From: Sulfitobacter sp. DFL-14
GTDB lineage: Bacteria; Pseudomonadota; Alphaproteobacteria; Rhodobacterales; Rhodobacteraceae
Direction: 5' to 3'
DNA: 64,000 nucleotides
Assembly: GCF_003335585.1 (NCBI RefSeq)
Contig: NZ_QBFD01000046.1
Span: 31,165 to 95,164 of the forward strand
Shown here piece by piece: positions 41,550-51,197 of the stretch; position 1 is the first letter of the stretch; the number at the start of each line of letters is the position of its first letter. The translations under genes were made by a program, and so were the position numbers. Below the pieces are notes generated by a model. It had not been told where the DNA came from, searched no databases, and was given only the letters and a program-made list of their open reading frames with translations.

Positions 41550-42388
41550 CGTTTTGCCACTTCGCGGGCGAGGGCGCAGAAGCCTTCAAGCGGGACCTGT
41601 TCGGCGCGTTCGGTCGGGGCGATGCCTGCGGCCTTCAGCAGATCCTCGATATCGGGGGCGATGCCCTTGAGCGCCGAGCGCAGCATCTTGCGCCGCTGGT
41701 TGAAGGCCATGGCGACCACGCGGTTCAGCACTGCCGCATCAGCCGGAAAGCGCGGTTCCGGCAGGGCGGTCAGATGGACCACGGCAGAGGAGACCTTGGG
41801 CGGCGGGGTAAAGGCGCCGGGGGGCAGATGCATGACGATCCGTGCCTCTGCCCGCCATTGCGCCAGCAGGGCGAGGCGGCCGTAGGCCTTGCTGCCCGGC
41901 AGCGCCACGATGCGTTCGGCCACTTCGCGCTGGAACATCAGCGTCAGGCTTTCCCAGTAGGGCGGCCAGTCGCGCGGAGTCAGCCAGCGTATCAGCAGCT
42001 CGGTGCCGACGTTATAGGGCAGGTTGGCCGCCACCCGGATCGGCGGCGTCAGATGGGCCAGCGGGTCGATGTCCAGCGCGTCGCCTTCGAGCACCGTCAG
42101 CCTGCCGGGATAGGCGGCGGCGATCTCGTCCAATGCGGGACGGCAGCGGCTGTCCTTCTCGATGGCCAGCACATGGCGCGCGCCCTCTGACAGCAGACCA
42201 CGGGTCAGCCCGCCGGGGCCGGGCCCGATTTCGAGCACGTCACACGCCGAGACATTGCCCGCCTGACGGGCGATCTTGGCGGTCAGGTTCAGATCCAGCA
42301 GGAAGTTCTGCCCCAGCGACTTGCGCGCCGAGAGGCCATGGGTCTGTATCACCTCGCGCAGGGGCGGCAGGGAATCGATGGCGCTCAT
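41546..42388 (-). CDS. rsmA: 16S rRNA (A1518/A1519-N6,N6)-dimethyltransferase
   Basis: A 280-residue KsgA. SAM motif I: DVLEIGPGPGGLTRGLL near 50-66; catalytic NLPYNVGTELLIRWL near 120-134; the KSLGQNFLLD entry loop near 23-32. It dimethylates two adenines of 16S rRNA helix 45 in late ribosome assembly. ATG at 42388 (MSAIDSLPPLREVI). Downstream of pdxA with a 61-bp gap carrying copy 3 of the short motif. Confidence 0.97.
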   Translation of the reverse strand: MSAIDSLPPLREVIQTHGLSARKSLGQNFLLDLNLTAKIARQAGNVSACDVLEIGPGPGGLTRGLLSEGARHVLAIEKDSRCRPALDEIAAAYPGRLTVLEGDALDIDPLAHLTPPIRVAANLPYNVGTELLIRWLTPRDWPPYWESLTLMFQREVAERIVALPGSKAYGRLALLAQWRAEARIVMHLPPGAFTPPPKVSSAVVHLTALPEPRFPADAAVLNRVVAMAFNQRRKMLRSALKGIAPDIEDLLKAAGIAPTERAEQVPLEGFCALAREVAKR

Positions 42389-42424
42389 GCGGGGGGACCT
42401 GCATCCGGACGCGGGGCCGGGATA

Positions 42425-42449
42425 GGTGTATTTTGGGAACAATGAAGCA
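42425..42449. repeat. Short recurring intergenic motif, copy 3
   Basis: GTATTTTGGGAACAATGAAG at 42428-42447, between pdxA and rsmA. Closest match is copy 2 at 36482. Confidence 0.5.
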
Positions 42450-43448
42450 TCATGCGGTGCCCCTGGCCATGCGGTGGGCGAGCCGGATCGCCTCGATCAT
42501 GCTGGTAGGGTTCGCCAGCCCCTTGCCCGCGATGTCGAAGGCGGTGCCGTGATCGGGCGAGGTGCGCACGAAGGGCAGGCCCAGGGTCACGTTCACACCT
42601 CTGTCGAAATCCAGCGTCTTGATCGGGATCAGCGCCTGATCGTGGTACATCGCCACCGCCGCGTCATAGCGCGCGCGGGCGGCAACGTGGAACATGGTGT
42701 CGGCGGGCAGGGGGCCGGTGAGGTCAAACCCGGCACTGCGCATCCCGGCGATCAGCGGTGCAATCCAGTCCAGTTCCTCGCGGCCCATGGCGCCGCCTTC
42801 GCCCGCATGGGGGTTCAGCCCGGCGATGGCAAGGCGGGGAGCGGCGATGCCGAAGAGGTCGCGCAGGCCCGCATGGGTGATCTCGATGGTGCGGCGCAGG
42901 CTGTCGGGGGTCAGGGCCAGCGGCACCTCGGACAGCGCGATGTGGATCGTTGCCGGGACCACGCGCAGCTGATCCGAGGCCAGCATCATCACCACCTGGT
43001 CGACACCGGCAAGGGCGGCCAGGTATTCGGTATGGCCGGGATAGGCAAAACCGGCCCCGTCCTTCAGTGCCTTCTTGTGGATCGGCGCGGTACACAGGGC
43101 GCAGGCCCTGCCAGCCCGGACCAGGTCCACCCCCAGCGCGATCATGTCGATCACGCCCTGTGCGTGTTCGGGGCGCGCGGCGCCGGGTGTCATGGCGGGG
43201 CCAAAGTCATGCGCCAGCACCGGCAGCGCATCTGCCGAGACCCCGGCCGCCTCTGCCGCATCGGTGACGATGCGATGCGGGACATCGGCGGGCAGGTGGC
43301 GCGGATCGCCGAGCCAGAGCATCGGGATTTCACCGGCAAGGGCCATCCATGCGCGGGCGGCCACTTCGGGCCCGATGCCTGCGGGTTCACCACAGGAGAT
43401 CACCACAGGCCTGTCCTGCAGCGCGCCGTCCCGGGGGGCTTCGGTCAT
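42450..43448 (-). CDS. pdxA: 4-hydroxythreonine-4-phosphate dehydrogenase
   Basis: A 332-residue zinc-dependent oxidoreductase in pyridoxal 5-phosphate synthesis. Conserved SCGEPAGIGPEVAARAW near 18-34, then the metal-ligand histidines in PGHTEYLA near 144, GLNPHAGEGGAMG near 240 and AMYHDQALIPIKTL near 278-291. Start ATG at 43448 overlaps the surA stop (ATGA). An open frame to 43583 is ignored. Confidence 0.97.
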   Translation of the reverse strand: MTEAPRDGALQDRPVVISCGEPAGIGPEVAARAWMALAGEIPMLWLGDPRHLPADVPHRIVTDAAEAAGVSADALPVLAHDFGPAMTPGAARPEHAQGVIDMIALGVDLVRAGRACALCTAPIHKKALKDGAGFAYPGHTEYLAALAGVDQVVMMLASDQLRVVPATIHIALSEVPLALTPDSLRRTIEITHAGLRDLFGIAAPRLAIAGLNPHAGEGGAMGREELDWIAPLIAGMRSAGFDLTGPLPADTMFHVAARARYDAAVAMYHDQALIPIKTLDFDRGVNVTLGLPFVRTSPDHGTAFDIAGKGLANPTSMIEAIRLAHRMARGTA

Positions 43449-44707
43449 TTCATGATGATGCGGGCATCGGCGCGCAATTGTTCCGTCAGCTGGTCCGCAT
43501 AGCCTTGCAGTTTGCGCTGGCGCAGGCTCGACACCACGGCCTCGCGGCTGACCTCGGCATTTGCCTCGGCGGTGCGTTTGCACAGCATCAGGAACACCAG
43601 CGTCTGCCCGCCCGCCCGTGTCAGTGCGGTCGAGCTTTCACCCGGATCAAGCTTGGCCAGTTCGATTGCGATGTCCTGCGGGATTTCCGCCGGTTTCTTG
43701 GCGCCACGGTCCAGCACGCTTTCGGGCTGGCCCTGGGCCACGGCATAAAGATCGTTGCAGGTGTCGACCTCGCTGCGCACGCGGGCGGCCTCGTTCAGGG
43801 CCGCTTCGTTGCGACCGCCGGGGATGTAATAGGCGGCATATTCGATTTCGGAATAGGATTTGGCGGGCGCGCCGGTTTCCTCGATCCCGCGCAGCTGGAA
43901 CAGGGCCACGGCATTGGGAATCGGCAACGGCGATGTCACCTCGCCGGGGGCGAGCGCCAGCAGGATGGGGGCCAGCGAGGGCGGGAGTTTTTCCAGCGGG
44001 GTCCAGGGCATCCGGCCGCCCCGGCCACGGGAGGCGGTTGCGGAATACTGCTGGGCATAGCGGGAGAATTCGGCCTCCGACTTGCTTTGGGCAATCCGGT
44101 CTGCCAGCGCGTTGACACGTGCGGCCTCCTGCGGCGGGGCGGGGATGATGATTTCCGACAAGAGCACGCGGATGCCGCTGCCCGCGCCGCTGCGGCCAAG
44201 TTCGCGGTCGATCTCGGCGTCGGAGATGTTCACCAGTGCGCCATAGCGGGCGCGGATCAGGTCGCGCCAGGTGAGCTGGGTGACGACGAAATCGCGGAAA
44301 GTCTGCTGCGACACGCCGGATTGTTCCAGCGCGGTGGTGAATTCTTCCACGCTGAGGTTGGCGCGGCCGGCGAAATCGGACAATCCGGACTGGACCGCCT
44401 CGTCGGACAATTTCAGGTCGTACCGGGCGGCGAGGTCGTCGCGCAGACGGTCCTTGATCAACTCGTCGATGACATTCTCGCGGTCCGAGCCGGGGGCGTT
44501 CAGCAGTTGCATGAAGCGCTGCCGTTGCTGGACCTCGAATTCGGTGACGATCCTGTCATTCACGCGCGCCACGGGGGCATAGAGGTTCTGCGCCATGACG
44601 GCGGGCGGCACCAGCAGGCACAGCGCCAGTCCAAGGGCCACGGCCCACCTTGAGATGGACGCCCACCTTGAGATGAACGAAGGTGTCGGTCTGATCAGTT
44701 CCGGCAT
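43445..44707 (-). CDS. surA: SurA-like periplasmic chaperone/peptidyl-prolyl isomerase
   Basis: A 420-residue exported protein. The signal peptide ends near VMAQ (~40); the SurA N-terminal domain spans ~45-190 (VARVNDRIVTEFEVQQRQRF, ENVIDELIKDRL), followed by a parvulin-type domain near 190-290 (IRVLLSEIIIPAPP...SRGRGGRMPWTPLEKL). SurA escorts outer-membrane proteins, including LptD. Its first 13 bases overlap the end of lptD. The signal-peptide region contains a short tandem duplication (SRWASI twice). Confidence 0.93.
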   Translation of the reverse strand: MPELIRPTPSFISRWASISRWAVALGLALCLLVPPAVMAQNLYAPVARVNDRIVTEFEVQQRQRFMQLLNAPGSDRENVIDELIKDRLRDDLAARYDLKLSDEAVQSGLSDFAGRANLSVEEFTTALEQSGVSQQTFRDFVVTQLTWRDLIRARYGALVNISDAEIDRELGRSGAGSGIRVLLSEIIIPAPPQEAARVNALADRIAQSKSEAEFSRYAQQYSATASRGRGGRMPWTPLEKLPPSLAPILLALAPGEVTSPLPIPNAVALFQLRGIEETGAPAKSYSEIEYAAYYIPGGRNEAALNEAARVRSEVDTCNDLYAVAQGQPESVLDRGAKKPAEIPQDIAIELAKLDPGESSTALTRAGGQTLVFLMLCKRTAEANAEVSREAVVSSLRQRKLQGYADQLTEQLRADARIIMK

Positions 44708-46827
44708 GAGCGCACGTATCTTTCTGTTCCGTTGGAGGCGGCAAAGCCCCTGAGCCCGATGTTAAAACCGATATTGGTAGAGGGCTCAACACTTGTTGAA
44801 GTGGAATAGCGCCGATTGACCGAAAGGTCGACCGATACGCATTCATTGTTGTAGGTCAGGCCGAGCCCCGCCGAGGCGGCGCGGTCGTCGGCGATGTCGA
44901 ATCGCCAGTCGGCCGAGGCGGTCCATTGCCGGTTGATCCGGTAATCGCCATCAAGCGCGATCTCGGAGACTGCCTGGGTGCGGTCCTCGGCCGGGTCGGC
45001 ATCGAGCCAGACATAGCTGCCGCCCAGGCGTCCGCGGGTAAAGTCCCAGTCGCCGCGCAGCTCGGCCTTGGCAAACTGGAAATTGTCGTCGAACAAGCCG
45101 CGCCCGGTGAGGGACAGGCCCTGCGCGGTCTTGATCTGGCCCGCCAGCAGGAAATCCGAAGAGGTGCCTGCCAGGCCGGATGTCGTGGTGAATTCAAGGT
45201 CGGATTTCTCGCGCAGGACCTGGCCGATGGTCAGATGCGCGTCCCATCCGGTGGGGTCAAAGCGCGACCAGTTGACGCCGATGGCCGCCACCGCATGTCT
45301 TTCGCGCCGGTCGGGCCGGGGAAACCGCGACAGCGACAGCAGGTTGCCTTCGTCGAATTCGACCCGGGTGCTTTCATCATTGGGGATGGCCAGACGGTTG
45401 CCGCCGGACCAGCCGATCTGAGCGATCGGTTCCAGCAGCTGGGACACGCCGCCCCTGCCGCGCCGGATCATCGGATAGCGCAGGGCAATGGCGGCGGCCG
45501 GCACGATGTCGGAGTGGTTCTGGGCAAAGCTGCTGTCCTGCACGATATCGAAGGCATTGAAGCTGGCGCCGATCTGCCCGTCCGCAACCAGCCCGTTGCC
45601 AAAGGTCATGCGCCGCAGCCATTTGACTTCGCCGTGCAGGCGGGCCACGTCGCGCCCGATGATATCGGCATCCGAGGTGCGCCGGTGGCTGTGTGCCTGA
45701 ATGCGCATCCGCAGTTCGCCGCCGATGCCCGAGGGGAACAGCCGCCGCTCGTAGTCGCCGTCCAGCACGATGGTGGGCAGTTCGTCGTTCACCTCCGTAT
45801 CGCGGAGGGATTCGAAATTGTAGATGCTGGCGCGCACATAGGCGTCGCGCCGCGCGCGGCTCACGGTAATCTGGCTAGAGAGGCGGTCCTTTGCGGAATA
45901 GCCGTAGTCTTTCAGATAGGCGGGGTCGCTGGTGGTCTCGATCCCGAATTCCAGCACATAGTCGCGCGCCAGGTCGAACCGGCCCACGCCAAAGAGATAT
46001 CCCCGGGTTTCGCCGGGGCGCTGGTCGTCGCGGGTATAGGCGCCGTCGAACTGGATGCGTCCGGACCGGAAGGCCTGGCGGTAGCGGAATTCGAGGGTCC
46101 GGGTGGCGCTGGACAGATAGGGGCTCAGGGTCAGGTCGCGGTGTTCCCCGAGCTTGATGAAATAGGGAATCTTGAAGCCGGTGCCCAGTTGCGAGGTGGT
46201 CCGGATCGAAGGCTGCAGGAACCCGGTGGCCCGTGCCAGCGTCGGGTCGGGCAGGCGCAGGCGCGGCAGGTAGAAGATCGGGACGTTGCAGATGTGGAAG
46301 GATGCTTCGTCGAAATAGAGCTGCTGTTCGAGCTTGTCGTGGATCACCCGCTTTGCCCTGATCTGCCAAAGCGGTGCGCGCCCGTCCTCGCAGACTTTGC
46401 AGGAGGTCACGGCGGTCTTGTAAAGCTGGCTGTAGCGCCCGTCGACGCGGTTGATCTGGTTGGCGGCCAGTTGCAATTGCTGGTTCAGGATCAGCCGGGC
46501 ACCCCGCAGCAGGCCGTTCTGCAGATCCGGGTCCAGTTCCGCCGCATCCGCCAGGATCAGCGTGTCATCGCCTTCGGAGATGACGATGGGCCCCTCGATG
46601 GTGAGCGCGCCGGTGGCCTGGTTGTAGCTGATCGTGCGGGCGCGCAGGCGGGTTTCGCCCTGAAAGGCCTCCACGTTGCCCTGGGCCACCAGCGTCCGGT
46701 CACGGGTCAGGAAGACCTGGTCGGCCACCAGCACCGCCGCGGGTGGCGTGCCCTGCTGTGCCCTGGCGGTCAGTGGCATCACGGTGAGGGCCAGTATGAG
46801 CAGCCAGCGGCACACGCGTTTATCCAT
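44695..46827 (-). CDS. lptD: LPS-assembly protein LptD
   Basis: About 710 residues. Signal peptide (CRWLLILALTVMPLTARA), then an OstA-like jellyroll (LVADQVFLTRDRTLVAQGNVEAF) and a C-terminal 26-strand outer-membrane barrel, ending near YNNECVSVDLSVNRRYSTST. LptD with LptE inserts LPS into the outer leaflet. A pair of Cys (VTSCKVCEDG) and the late Cys fit the LptD disulfides. Start ATG 46827 overlaps lptG by 8 nt; ATG 46836 is an alternative. Confidence 0.93.
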   Translation of the reverse strand: MDKRVCRWLLILALTVMPLTARAQQGTPPAAVLVADQVFLTRDRTLVAQGNVEAFQGETRLRARTISYNQATGALTIEGPIVISEGDDTLILADAAELDPDLQNGLLRGARLILNQQLQLAANQINRVDGRYSQLYKTAVTSCKVCEDGRAPLWQIRAKRVIHDKLEQQLYFDEASFHICNVPIFYLPRLRLPDPTLARATGFLQPSIRTTSQLGTGFKIPYFIKLGEHRDLTLSPYLSSATRTLEFRYRQAFRSGRIQFDGAYTRDDQRPGETRGYLFGVGRFDLARDYVLEFGIETTSDPAYLKDYGYSAKDRLSSQITVSRARRDAYVRASIYNFESLRDTEVNDELPTIVLDGDYERRLFPSGIGGELRMRIQAHSHRRTSDADIIGRDVARLHGEVKWLRRMTFGNGLVADGQIGASFNAFDIVQDSSFAQNHSDIVPAAAIALRYPMIRRGRGGVSQLLEPIAQIGWSGGNRLAIPNDESTRVEFDEGNLLSLSRFPRPDRRERHAVAAIGVNWSRFDPTGWDAHLTIGQVLREKSDLEFTTTSGLAGTSSDFLLAGQIKTAQGLSLTGRGLFDDNFQFAKAELRGDWDFTRGRLGGSYVWLDADPAEDRTQAVSEIALDGDYRINRQWTASADWRFDIADDRAASAGLGLTYNNECVSVDLSVNRRYSTSTSVEPSTNIGFNIGLRGFAASNGTERYVRSCRN

Positions 46828-47917
46828 CCTCTGCATGTAAAAGCAGGCCAAGTGCCAGCAGGATCGCAACCGCAGGCGGCGCCCAGGCGGCGAGCAGAAC
46901 GGGAATCTGCCCGTTCTCGCCAAGGATTTGTGCGAAGCTGCGAATGAAATACAAGGTGAACCCCAATAGCACAGATGCCAGTACAGCGACCCCTGTACCA
47001 CCAAATCTGGTATGCCGCATGGTGAAGGCGCTCGCAACAAGAACCATCGCCATCAGGAAAAACGGCCGCGCGAACTCGGCCTGAAGCCAGACCCGGTGCT
47101 TGCGCGGGCTGAAGCCTGCCTGCTCCAGCTGGCGGATAAAGGCGGGCAGTTCATAGATCGAGACCGCGCCGGGTGCGCCGATGCTTTCGCGGATCCGCTC
47201 CACCGTCAGGGAGGAGGGAATGGTCAGCAGGTCGTGGGTGGTGGCATTGCCTTCGGCATTGACCCCGGCCTCCAGCGGCCATGACTTGGCGTCGCGCAAG
47301 CGCCATTCGCGGTCGACCAATGCGGCCGATCCGGCCTCGATCCGGCGCACCGGCCCGCGGTCATGCTCATAGGTGATGAAGGTCACATCATAGAGCACCG
47401 AGGCATCGGCATTCGAGCGCCAGGCACGGATCACGGTCTGCCCATCGACATTGCCCTGGCGCAGCCACAGTCCTTCGTCGCTGATCGACAGGGCAGAGGC
47501 CCCGTCGGCGCGGTAGCTTTCGGAGAGTTGCAGATAGCGGTTGTTGGTGGCTGCCACGATGGGGTTCAGCATGCCCAGGGCCATCACACCGATGATCAGC
47601 GCAACCACCACCGGTGCGATCAGGGCGCGCAGGGCGGAGCGGCCCGCGGCCCGGGTCACCACCATTTCGGAGGAGCGGGCCAGCGAGATGAACAATGCCA
47701 CGGTGGCAAGGATCATGATCAGCGGCAGGATCAGGTTGATGGTTTGCGGCGCGTTCAGCAGGGTCAGCCCCAGGATGCGCTGCCATCCCAGGTCATAGCT
47801 GCCGAACCTGCGCGCCTGTTCGACCGCATCGACCAGCATCACCAGCGCAAACAGAATGGCGGTGATGGTGAAAAAGGTCACGGCAAAGCGCCGTGCGAAA
47901 TAGAGATGCAGGATCAT
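46820..47917 (-). CDS. lptG: LPS export ABC transporter permease LptG
   Basis: A 365-residue permease with six membrane segments in two groups of three flanking a periplasmic beta-jellyroll (~110-260). Typical: LTLLNAPQTINLILPLIMILAT near 50-70. With LptF it forms the LptB2FG complex that extracts LPS from the inner membrane. Start ATG overlaps the lptF stop (ATGA). Confidence 0.95.
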   Translation of the reverse strand: MILHLYFARRFAVTFFTITAILFALVMLVDAVEQARRFGSYDLGWQRILGLTLLNAPQTINLILPLIMILATVALFISLARSSEMVVTRAAGRSALRALIAPVVVALIIGVMALGMLNPIVAATNNRYLQLSESYRADGASALSISDEGLWLRQGNVDGQTVIRAWRSNADASVLYDVTFITYEHDRGPVRRIEAGSAALVDREWRLRDAKSWPLEAGVNAEGNATTHDLLTIPSSLTVERIRESIGAPGAVSIYELPAFIRQLEQAGFSPRKHRVWLQAEFARPFFLMAMVLVASAFTMRHTRFGGTGVAVLASVLLGFTLYFIRSFAQILGENGQIPVLLAAWAPPAVAILLALGLLLHAEDG

Positions 47918-49041
47918 GCAGCGGCCCCCGGTCTGCGGCGCCGCAACAGGCCGGGCCGCGATGCCACCGAGAGCATCGCCACCACCAGGATCGCCCCGAC
48001 AAGCACCGGCATATACATCAGCGGCCAGTTGGCGGGATTGGTCAGCACCTCGTCCACCAGCGCGCCGCGAAACCCGTCGATTGCGATCAGCAGGCCAAAG
48101 GCGATGACGACCTCGCGCCAGACCCCGAAGCGCGAGAAGCCGCCCAGCAACAGGGTGGAAAAGCCGACCATCGCTGCCACCACGCAGAACAGCGGCTGGG
48201 CAAAGCGGGAATGGAACTCTTCCGCGATGGTGCCCAGGCTGTCGCCCGAATCCTTCGACAGTTGATCCCAGGAGGTCAGGAAAGCCGGAGTGGTCAGATT
48301 TGGCGTCGAGATCTGCCGCCCGGCAGACTTGCTGACAAGCGCCGAGATATCAAAGGAAAAGTCCCGGAACTTTGCCGTGGCCAGCCGTTTGGTTTCCTGG
48401 TTCAGGCGCTGCGCCAGCCCGTCCACCATGATCAGCGTCGTGCCCTCGCCATTGCGCACCAGATAGGCTTCGGCGGCGGTATAGATCACCCCTTCGAGCG
48501 CATTGCGCCGGTCGGACAGGAAAACGTCGCGCAGCACGCCGTCGGTGTCGATCAGCCGGGTGTAGAAGGTGACGTTCTCGCCCGGATGCAGGAAGGTGCC
48601 TTCGGTCAGCAGCCGTGCGGTGACGTTCTGCGAAATCTCGGTTTCGCGCTGGCTGAGCTGGCCCTGCGCCATGGGCACCAGAAAATGGCTGAGCACGGAC
48701 ATCATGCCCGCCACGCAGAGGCCGTAGATGAACACCGGCCGCGCCAGCCGCCAGGGGCCGGAACCGGTCGATTGCAGCACGGTCAGCTCGCTTTCGCTGC
48801 TCATCCGGTTGGTGACATAGGCCGCACCGGCAAAGGCGGCGATGGGCAGCACGGTCAGGATCAGCTTGGGCAGGCCAAGGGCGGTGAACTCCAGGAACAC
48901 CAGCGCCGATTGGCCGTCCCCGATCAGCCGGTCGAACAGCAATACCGCCCGGTTGATCCAGAACAGCGCCACCAATACGAGCGCGAAAAAGCCGAACAGC
49001 AGCAGAAACTGCGACAGCATGTAGCGGTCAACTCTGGCCAC
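47914..49041 (-). CDS. lptF: LPS export ABC transporter permease LptF
   Basis: A 375-residue paralogue of LptG (VDRYMLSQFLLLFGFFALVLV start; LTVLPIAAFAGAAYVTNRMSSESEL near 60-84). I use GTG 49041 as start, with GGGGGATC upstream. It heads the leftward envelope-biogenesis string. Divergent from pepA across 147 bp. Confidence 0.95.
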   Translation of the reverse strand: MARVDRYMLSQFLLLFGFFALVLVALFWINRAVLLFDRLIGDGQSALVFLEFTALGLPKLILTVLPIAAFAGAAYVTNRMSSESELTVLQSTGSGPWRLARPVFIYGLCVAGMMSVLSHFLVPMAQGQLSQRETEISQNVTARLLTEGTFLHPGENVTFYTRLIDTDGVLRDVFLSDRRNALEGVIYTAAEAYLVRNGEGTTLIMVDGLAQRLNQETKRLATAKFRDFSFDISALVSKSAGRQISTPNLTTPAFLTSWDQLSKDSGDSLGTIAEEFHSRFAQPLFCVVAAMVGFSTLLLGGFSRFGVWREVVIAFGLLIAIDGFRGALVDEVLTNPANWPLMYMPVLVGAILVVAMLSVASRPGLLRRRRPGAAA

Positions 49042-49188
49042 TGCGATCCCCCCAAGGTGTCATCCGGCGCTCTGACGGCGATGTTGAATGCAACAATAAT
49101 GTAAAAGAAGCGGGGGGAAAACTGGTATCTGGTCATGGGCGGGCTGGCGCGTTAGGTCTTTGCAGGAAACCAGAACAAGGGCTCTTTC

Positions 49189-50661
49189 ATGACCGACCTC
49201 ACCCCGATCCGCTTTTCCCCGACCGACATCGACAAAATCGCGGCCCATGAGGGCCGGATCGCTGTTTTCGTCAATCCGGAGGGGCGGCTGGACGCAGGCG
49301 CGCGCCGGGTCAACAAACTGATGCGCGGGGCGCTGGCGCGGCTGGTCGAGGGCGAGGCCTTTGCAAAGATGAAGCCGGGGCAGTCTGTTGCGATGGCCTA
49401 TCCCGCCGGTCTGGCGGCGGAAGCGGTGGATGTTGTTCACCTGCCACGCCGGATCAGCGTGAAGGAGGCACGCCGCGCAGGCGCAAGCCTGGCCAAGGCG
49501 CGCGGCACCGCCGATCTTCTGGTGCTGGCGGCGGGCATGCGCCGGGTGTCCGAGATGGCCTTTGGCCTTGCGATGCGCGACTACGGTTTCGAAGACCACA
49601 AGAGCGCGCCGAAGGATCGCGAGGGCAGCGTGACCATCATGTGCAGCAAGCCCGAAGAGGCACAGGCACAGGCAGAGCCGCTGATGGCGGTGGCCGAAGG
49701 CGCCTTCATGACCCGCGATCTGACCAATGCGCCCGCCAATGTGCTGACGACGACCGAATTCGCGGACCGTCTGGCAGCGATGGAGAAGCTCGGCCTCAAG
49801 GTCGAGGTGCTGGAAGAGGCCGAACTCGAAGAACTGGGCATGCGCACCTTGCTCTGCGTGGGGCAGGGCTCCGACAGCCCCTCCAAGGTGGTGGTGATGC
49901 GCTGGGAAGGCGGGGCCAGCGATGCAGCACCGCTGGCGCTGGTCGGCAAGGGTGTGGTGTTTGACACCGGCGGGATCAGCCTGAAACCCGGTGCGGGCAT
50001 GGAGGACATGACCATGGACATGGGCGGCGCGGCCGTTGTGGCCGGGGTGATGCGCAGCCTTGCGCTGCGCAAGGCCCGGGCCAATGTCGTGGGCCTGGTG
50101 GGGCTGGTCGAGAACATGCCCTCGGGCAATGCCACCCGCCCGGGCGATGTGATCACCTCGATGAAGGGGGATACGGTCGAGGTCATCAACACGGATGCCG
50201 AGGGGCGCTTGGTGCTTTGTGATGTGATGTGGTACGCGCAGGACCGGTTCAAACCCGCCGCGATGATCGACCTGGCCACGCTGACCGGGGCCATCGTCAT
50301 CGGGCTGGGCCACGAGAACGCGGGCGTCTTTTCCAACAATGACGGGTTCTGCGCAGAATTCCTCAAGGCGGCAGAGGCCGAGGGCGAAGGTGCCTGGCGG
50401 TTGCCGCTGGGCCAGGCCTATGACGACCTGCTGAAAAGCCGGATTGCCGATATGAAGAACATCGGCGGCCGGGCAGGCGGGTCGATCACCGCGGCCCAGT
50501 TCCTGCAACGCTTTGTCAAGGAAGAGACACCCTGGATTCACCTCGATATTGCCGGGGTCGCTTCGGTCAAGTCGGAGACGGCGCTGGCCCCCACGGGGGC
50601 AACAGGCTGGGGCGTGGCGGCGCTGAACCGGCTGGTGGCCGACCGTTTCGAGACCGAGTGA
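49189..50661 (+). CDS. pepA: Leucyl aminopeptidase
   Basis: A 490-residue M17 metallopeptidase, cytosolic hexamer. Catalytic core: LVGKGVVFDTGGISLKPG near 252-269, the metal loop VINTDAEGRLVLCDVM near 332-347, and the GRAGGSITAAQFLQRF segment near 426-441. M17 enzymes trim N-terminal residues and can also bind DNA. It is followed 7 bp later by holC, a usual pairing. Confidence 0.97.
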   Translation: MTDLTPIRFSPTDIDKIAAHEGRIAVFVNPEGRLDAGARRVNKLMRGALARLVEGEAFAKMKPGQSVAMAYPAGLAAEAVDVVHLPRRISVKEARRAGASLAKARGTADLLVLAAGMRRVSEMAFGLAMRDYGFEDHKSAPKDREGSVTIMCSKPEEAQAQAEPLMAVAEGAFMTRDLTNAPANVLTTTEFADRLAAMEKLGLKVEVLEEAELEELGMRTLLCVGQGSDSPSKVVVMRWEGGASDAAPLALVGKGVVFDTGGISLKPGAGMEDMTMDMGGAAVVAGVMRSLALRKARANVVGLVGLVENMPSGNATRPGDVITSMKGDTVEVINTDAEGRLVLCDVMWYAQDRFKPAAMIDLATLTGAIVIGLGHENAGVFSNNDGFCAEFLKAAEAEGEGAWRLPLGQAYDDLLKSRIADMKNIGGRAGGSITAAQFLQRFVKEETPWIHLDIAGVASVKSETALAPTGATGWGVAALNRLVADRFETE

Positions 50662-50668
50662 TCCGGCG

Positions 50669-51127
50669 ATGGGGGCGGCCTATTTCTATCACCTGACGCG
50701 GCGGCCCCTGGTTGACACCCTGCGGATGCTGCTGGACCGGTCGCTGGCCCAGGGCTGGCGCGTGGCGGTGCGCGGCACCGATGCGGCGGGGCTGGAGGCA
50801 TTGGACCGCGCCCTGTGGCTGGGCCCCGACGAGGGGTTCCTGCCGCATGGCATGGCAGGCGGGCCGCATGATGCGGCGCAGCCGGTGCTGCTGACCACAG
50901 CCGCCGCTGCCGCGAACACCCCTGCCTGCGTCATTTCTGTGCAGGGGGCCGAGGTGACAGCGCAGGAGGTCGCGGCACTGGAACGGGTCTGCGTGCTTTT
51001 CGACGGTGATGATGACGTGGCGCTGAACCGCGCCCGCGACCAGTGGAAGGTGTTGAAGGAGGCTGGCGCCTCTGCGCAATACTGGTCGGAGGAATCGGGC
51101 CGCTGGGAGAAAAAGGCGGAGACCTGA
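50669..51127 (+). CDS. holC: DNA polymerase III chi subunit
   Basis: A 152-residue HolC: YFYHLTRRPLVDTLRMLLDR at the start, then the LWLGPDEGFLPHG segment near 50-62, and VCVLFDGDDDVALNRARDQWK near 109-129. Chi links the clamp loader to SSB. It lies directly after pepA. Confidence 0.93.
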   Translation: MGAAYFYHLTRRPLVDTLRMLLDRSLAQGWRVAVRGTDAAGLEALDRALWLGPDEGFLPHGMAGGPHDAAQPVLLTTAAAAANTPACVISVQGAEVTAQEVAALERVCVLFDGDDDVALNRARDQWKVLKEAGASAQYWSEESGRWEKKAET

Positions 51128-51197
51128 ACCTCAGGCGACACCGACACGGCAACCGCCAGGGGCCCCCGCGCAACCCCCGCGCAACATTTGACTGCGC

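Noticed and set aside
44926..46947. A 673-codon open frame antisense to lptD
   Set aside because: It lies wholly opposite lptD, a strongly supported gene. High GC removes stop codons on the antisense; no homology or ribosome-binding site was seen.
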